A DNA stretch of 8,206 nucleotides, taken from the NCBI GenBank assembly GCA_020697375.1, contig JAJFBJ010000145.1, positions 1 through 8,206 on the forward strand, written 5' to 3'. This document shows, piece by piece, positions 7,184 to 8,206 of the stretch. The number at the start of each line of letters is the position of its first letter. Within the stretch, counting starts at the first letter, position 1. The position numbers were made by a program, and so were the translations under genes. The notes below the pieces were generated by a model. That model was given only the letters and a program-made list of their open reading frames with translations, ran no database searches and had not been told where the DNA came from. This DNA comes from Nitrospira sp. GTDB lineage: Bacteria; Nitrospirota; Nitrospiria; Nitrospirales; Nitrospiraceae.

Positions 7184-8206
7184 TTATACGACCGACGGCT
7201 TCCTCCTCGTTTCCAGTCCAAAGCTCGGCAAATACCGTCCGATAAACGAGGTCTTCTTCTTACTAGATTCTTTCCTCGCCCCTGTTTCATTGATGGCTGC
7301 CATATCGCCAATGAATTGATTGATTCCCTTCGAATACCATTGTCCGAGCGTGGTTCTCGCTGCCATGATTGTCAGCGGCATCCCATGCTCAAGGGCCTCC
7401 CTAGCGGTCCCATAGTCGTTCGGAATGAGTCCCACGATGCGCAAGCCCAACAGATCTTCCGTCTCTTTCAACAACTCTTTTTGCTCGTTCACGTACCGAT
7501 TCACAACCACACTGACCTTTCCGGCCGGATAGTGCGCAACTCCCAAGGTCTCCAACAACCGCTTGGTACGACGTATCGTCGGCAACGAGAGTGTCGTGAC
7601 AATGATGATCTGGTCAGCGCAATCCAGCGCTTCCTTGACCGCGGGTTCCAAGACATGGCCGCAATCGACAAAGACGTGCCGATGCATGGATCTAAGGAGA
7701 CCGATCACGCGCATGGTGCTGCCAGTCGTCAACTCGACATCGTTGAACCCTTCGTAACCAGACGCCAGTAGGTGCAGCCCAGACGAATGTATCGACAGGC
7801 TGCTTCGGACGATCGTCTCATCTAACCGCGAGATGTCCTTCGAGAGATGTTTGAGTCCTTGAGACGCATGGAGGTCCAAGAACAGTCCGAGATCTCCACC
7901 ATGCATGTCGAGATCCACCAACGTTACCGACTCCCGTTGTCGCACCTGTTGAACGACAGTCGCCAGATTCGTCGCTACCGTGCTCGTTCCGACACCGCCC
8001 CGGGCGCCGATCACGCAGACCACCCTCCCGGCCTGATTTTCGACCCCGGCGGTTCTGCCTCTGAATCGCTCCTCGAACCGTGCGAGCGCCGGTTCGACAT
8101 CCAGACGGGTCAGCGGTTGAGGAAGAAACTCCTTGACTCCAACTCGAAACGCCTCCAAGAGCAGTTGTGGATCCGTCCGTGAAGCCGTGAGAAATACCTC
8201 CAAGTT
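7184..8206 (-). CDS. tadZ: TadZ/CpaE, pilus-localising MinD/ParA-like ATPase, 5' end outside the window
   Basis: The frame is open to the right edge, so the gene is partial; about 340 residues are visible (numbered from the Leu codon at 8203). Residues 1-31 are the end of a receiver-like domain (VFLTASRTDPQLLLEAFRVG, then KEFLPQPL), where the usual Lys-Pro of receivers reads Gln-Pro. The MinD/ParA-like ATPase domain starts near 60. Its P-loop is GARGGVGTST (66-75): the deviant Walker A signature Lys is Arg and the GK(S/T) Lys is Thr. TLVDLDMHGGDLGLFLDL (94-111) and VFVDCG (177-182) match the rest of the fold. A basic tail (KESSKKK, about 311-317) ends the protein. TadZ/CpaE proteins place the pilus machinery at the pole and often have atypical P-loops. 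The position before tadA fits. An internal TTG start at 8203 is unlikely, as it would split the receiver domain. Confidence 0.92.
   Translation of the reverse strand, partial: NLEVFLTASRTDPQLLLEAFRVGVKEFLPQPLTRLDVEPALARFEERFRGRTAGVENQAGRVVCVIGARGGVGTSTVATNLATVVQQVRQRESVTLVDLDMHGGDLGLFLDLHASQGLKHLSKDISRLDETIVRSSLSIHSSGLHLLASGYEGFNDVELTTGSTMRVIGLLRSMHRHVFVDCGHVLEPAVKEALDCADQIIIVTTLSLPTIRRTKRLLETLGVAHYPAGKVSVVVNRYVNEQKELLKETEDLLGLRIVGLIPNDYGTAREALEHGMPLTIMAARTTLGQWYSKGINQFIGDMAAINETGARKESSKKKTSFIGRYLPSFGLETRRKPSVV

Overview
The window looks like part of the genome of a Gram-negative (diderm) bacterium with mid-range GC: short hand counts give about 53% in a stretch of tadA and about 44% in the left-hand intergenic stretch. 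Gene content (a Tad pilus locus, a Tat-type DUF362 protein, a small squalene-cyclase-like protein) would suit a Nitrospirota-like or similar environmental lineage. That placement is a low-confidence guess, because no rRNA or other marker gene is present.

Every supported gene lies on the minus strand, so transcription runs from right to left. From the right edge the order is: tadZ/cpaE (8206-7184, open at the window edge), tadA/cpaF ATPase (7150-5840), tadB (5846-4881), tadC (4870-3914), a small squalene-cyclase/prenyltransferase-repeat protein (3904-2999), a DUF362 protein with a twin-arginine N-terminus (2970-1945), a small secreted protein (1937-1608) and a membrane acyltransferase of the OafA/acyltransferase-3 family (1629-391). 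Gaps are 7 to 33 bases, and two junctions overlap (7 and 22 bases). This strongly suggests one operon, with several starts translationally coupled to the stop before them.

The first four genes encode the inner-membrane motor and platform of a Tad/Flp type IVc pilus: localisation ATPase, secretion ATPase and two platform proteins. The pilin, prepilin peptidase and outer-membrane secretin are not seen and may lie to the right of the window. The last four genes are not standard tad components. They follow tadC where TPR lipoproteins (TadD) and pseudopilins are often found. The acyltransferase suggests O-acylation of a glycan or other surface molecule, and the DUF362 and small proteins are predicted to be exported or membrane-anchored. 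A link between this cassette and the pilus is inference from gene order only.

Left of the acyltransferase is about 330 bases without a convincing gene. It contains three mutually exclusive hairpins (197-248) resembling a 1:2 / 2:3 / 3:4 switch, but with no T-tract. At the extreme left edge (58-1) a minus-strand frame starts with a signal-peptide-like sequence and runs out of the window; it is probably the start of another exported protein.
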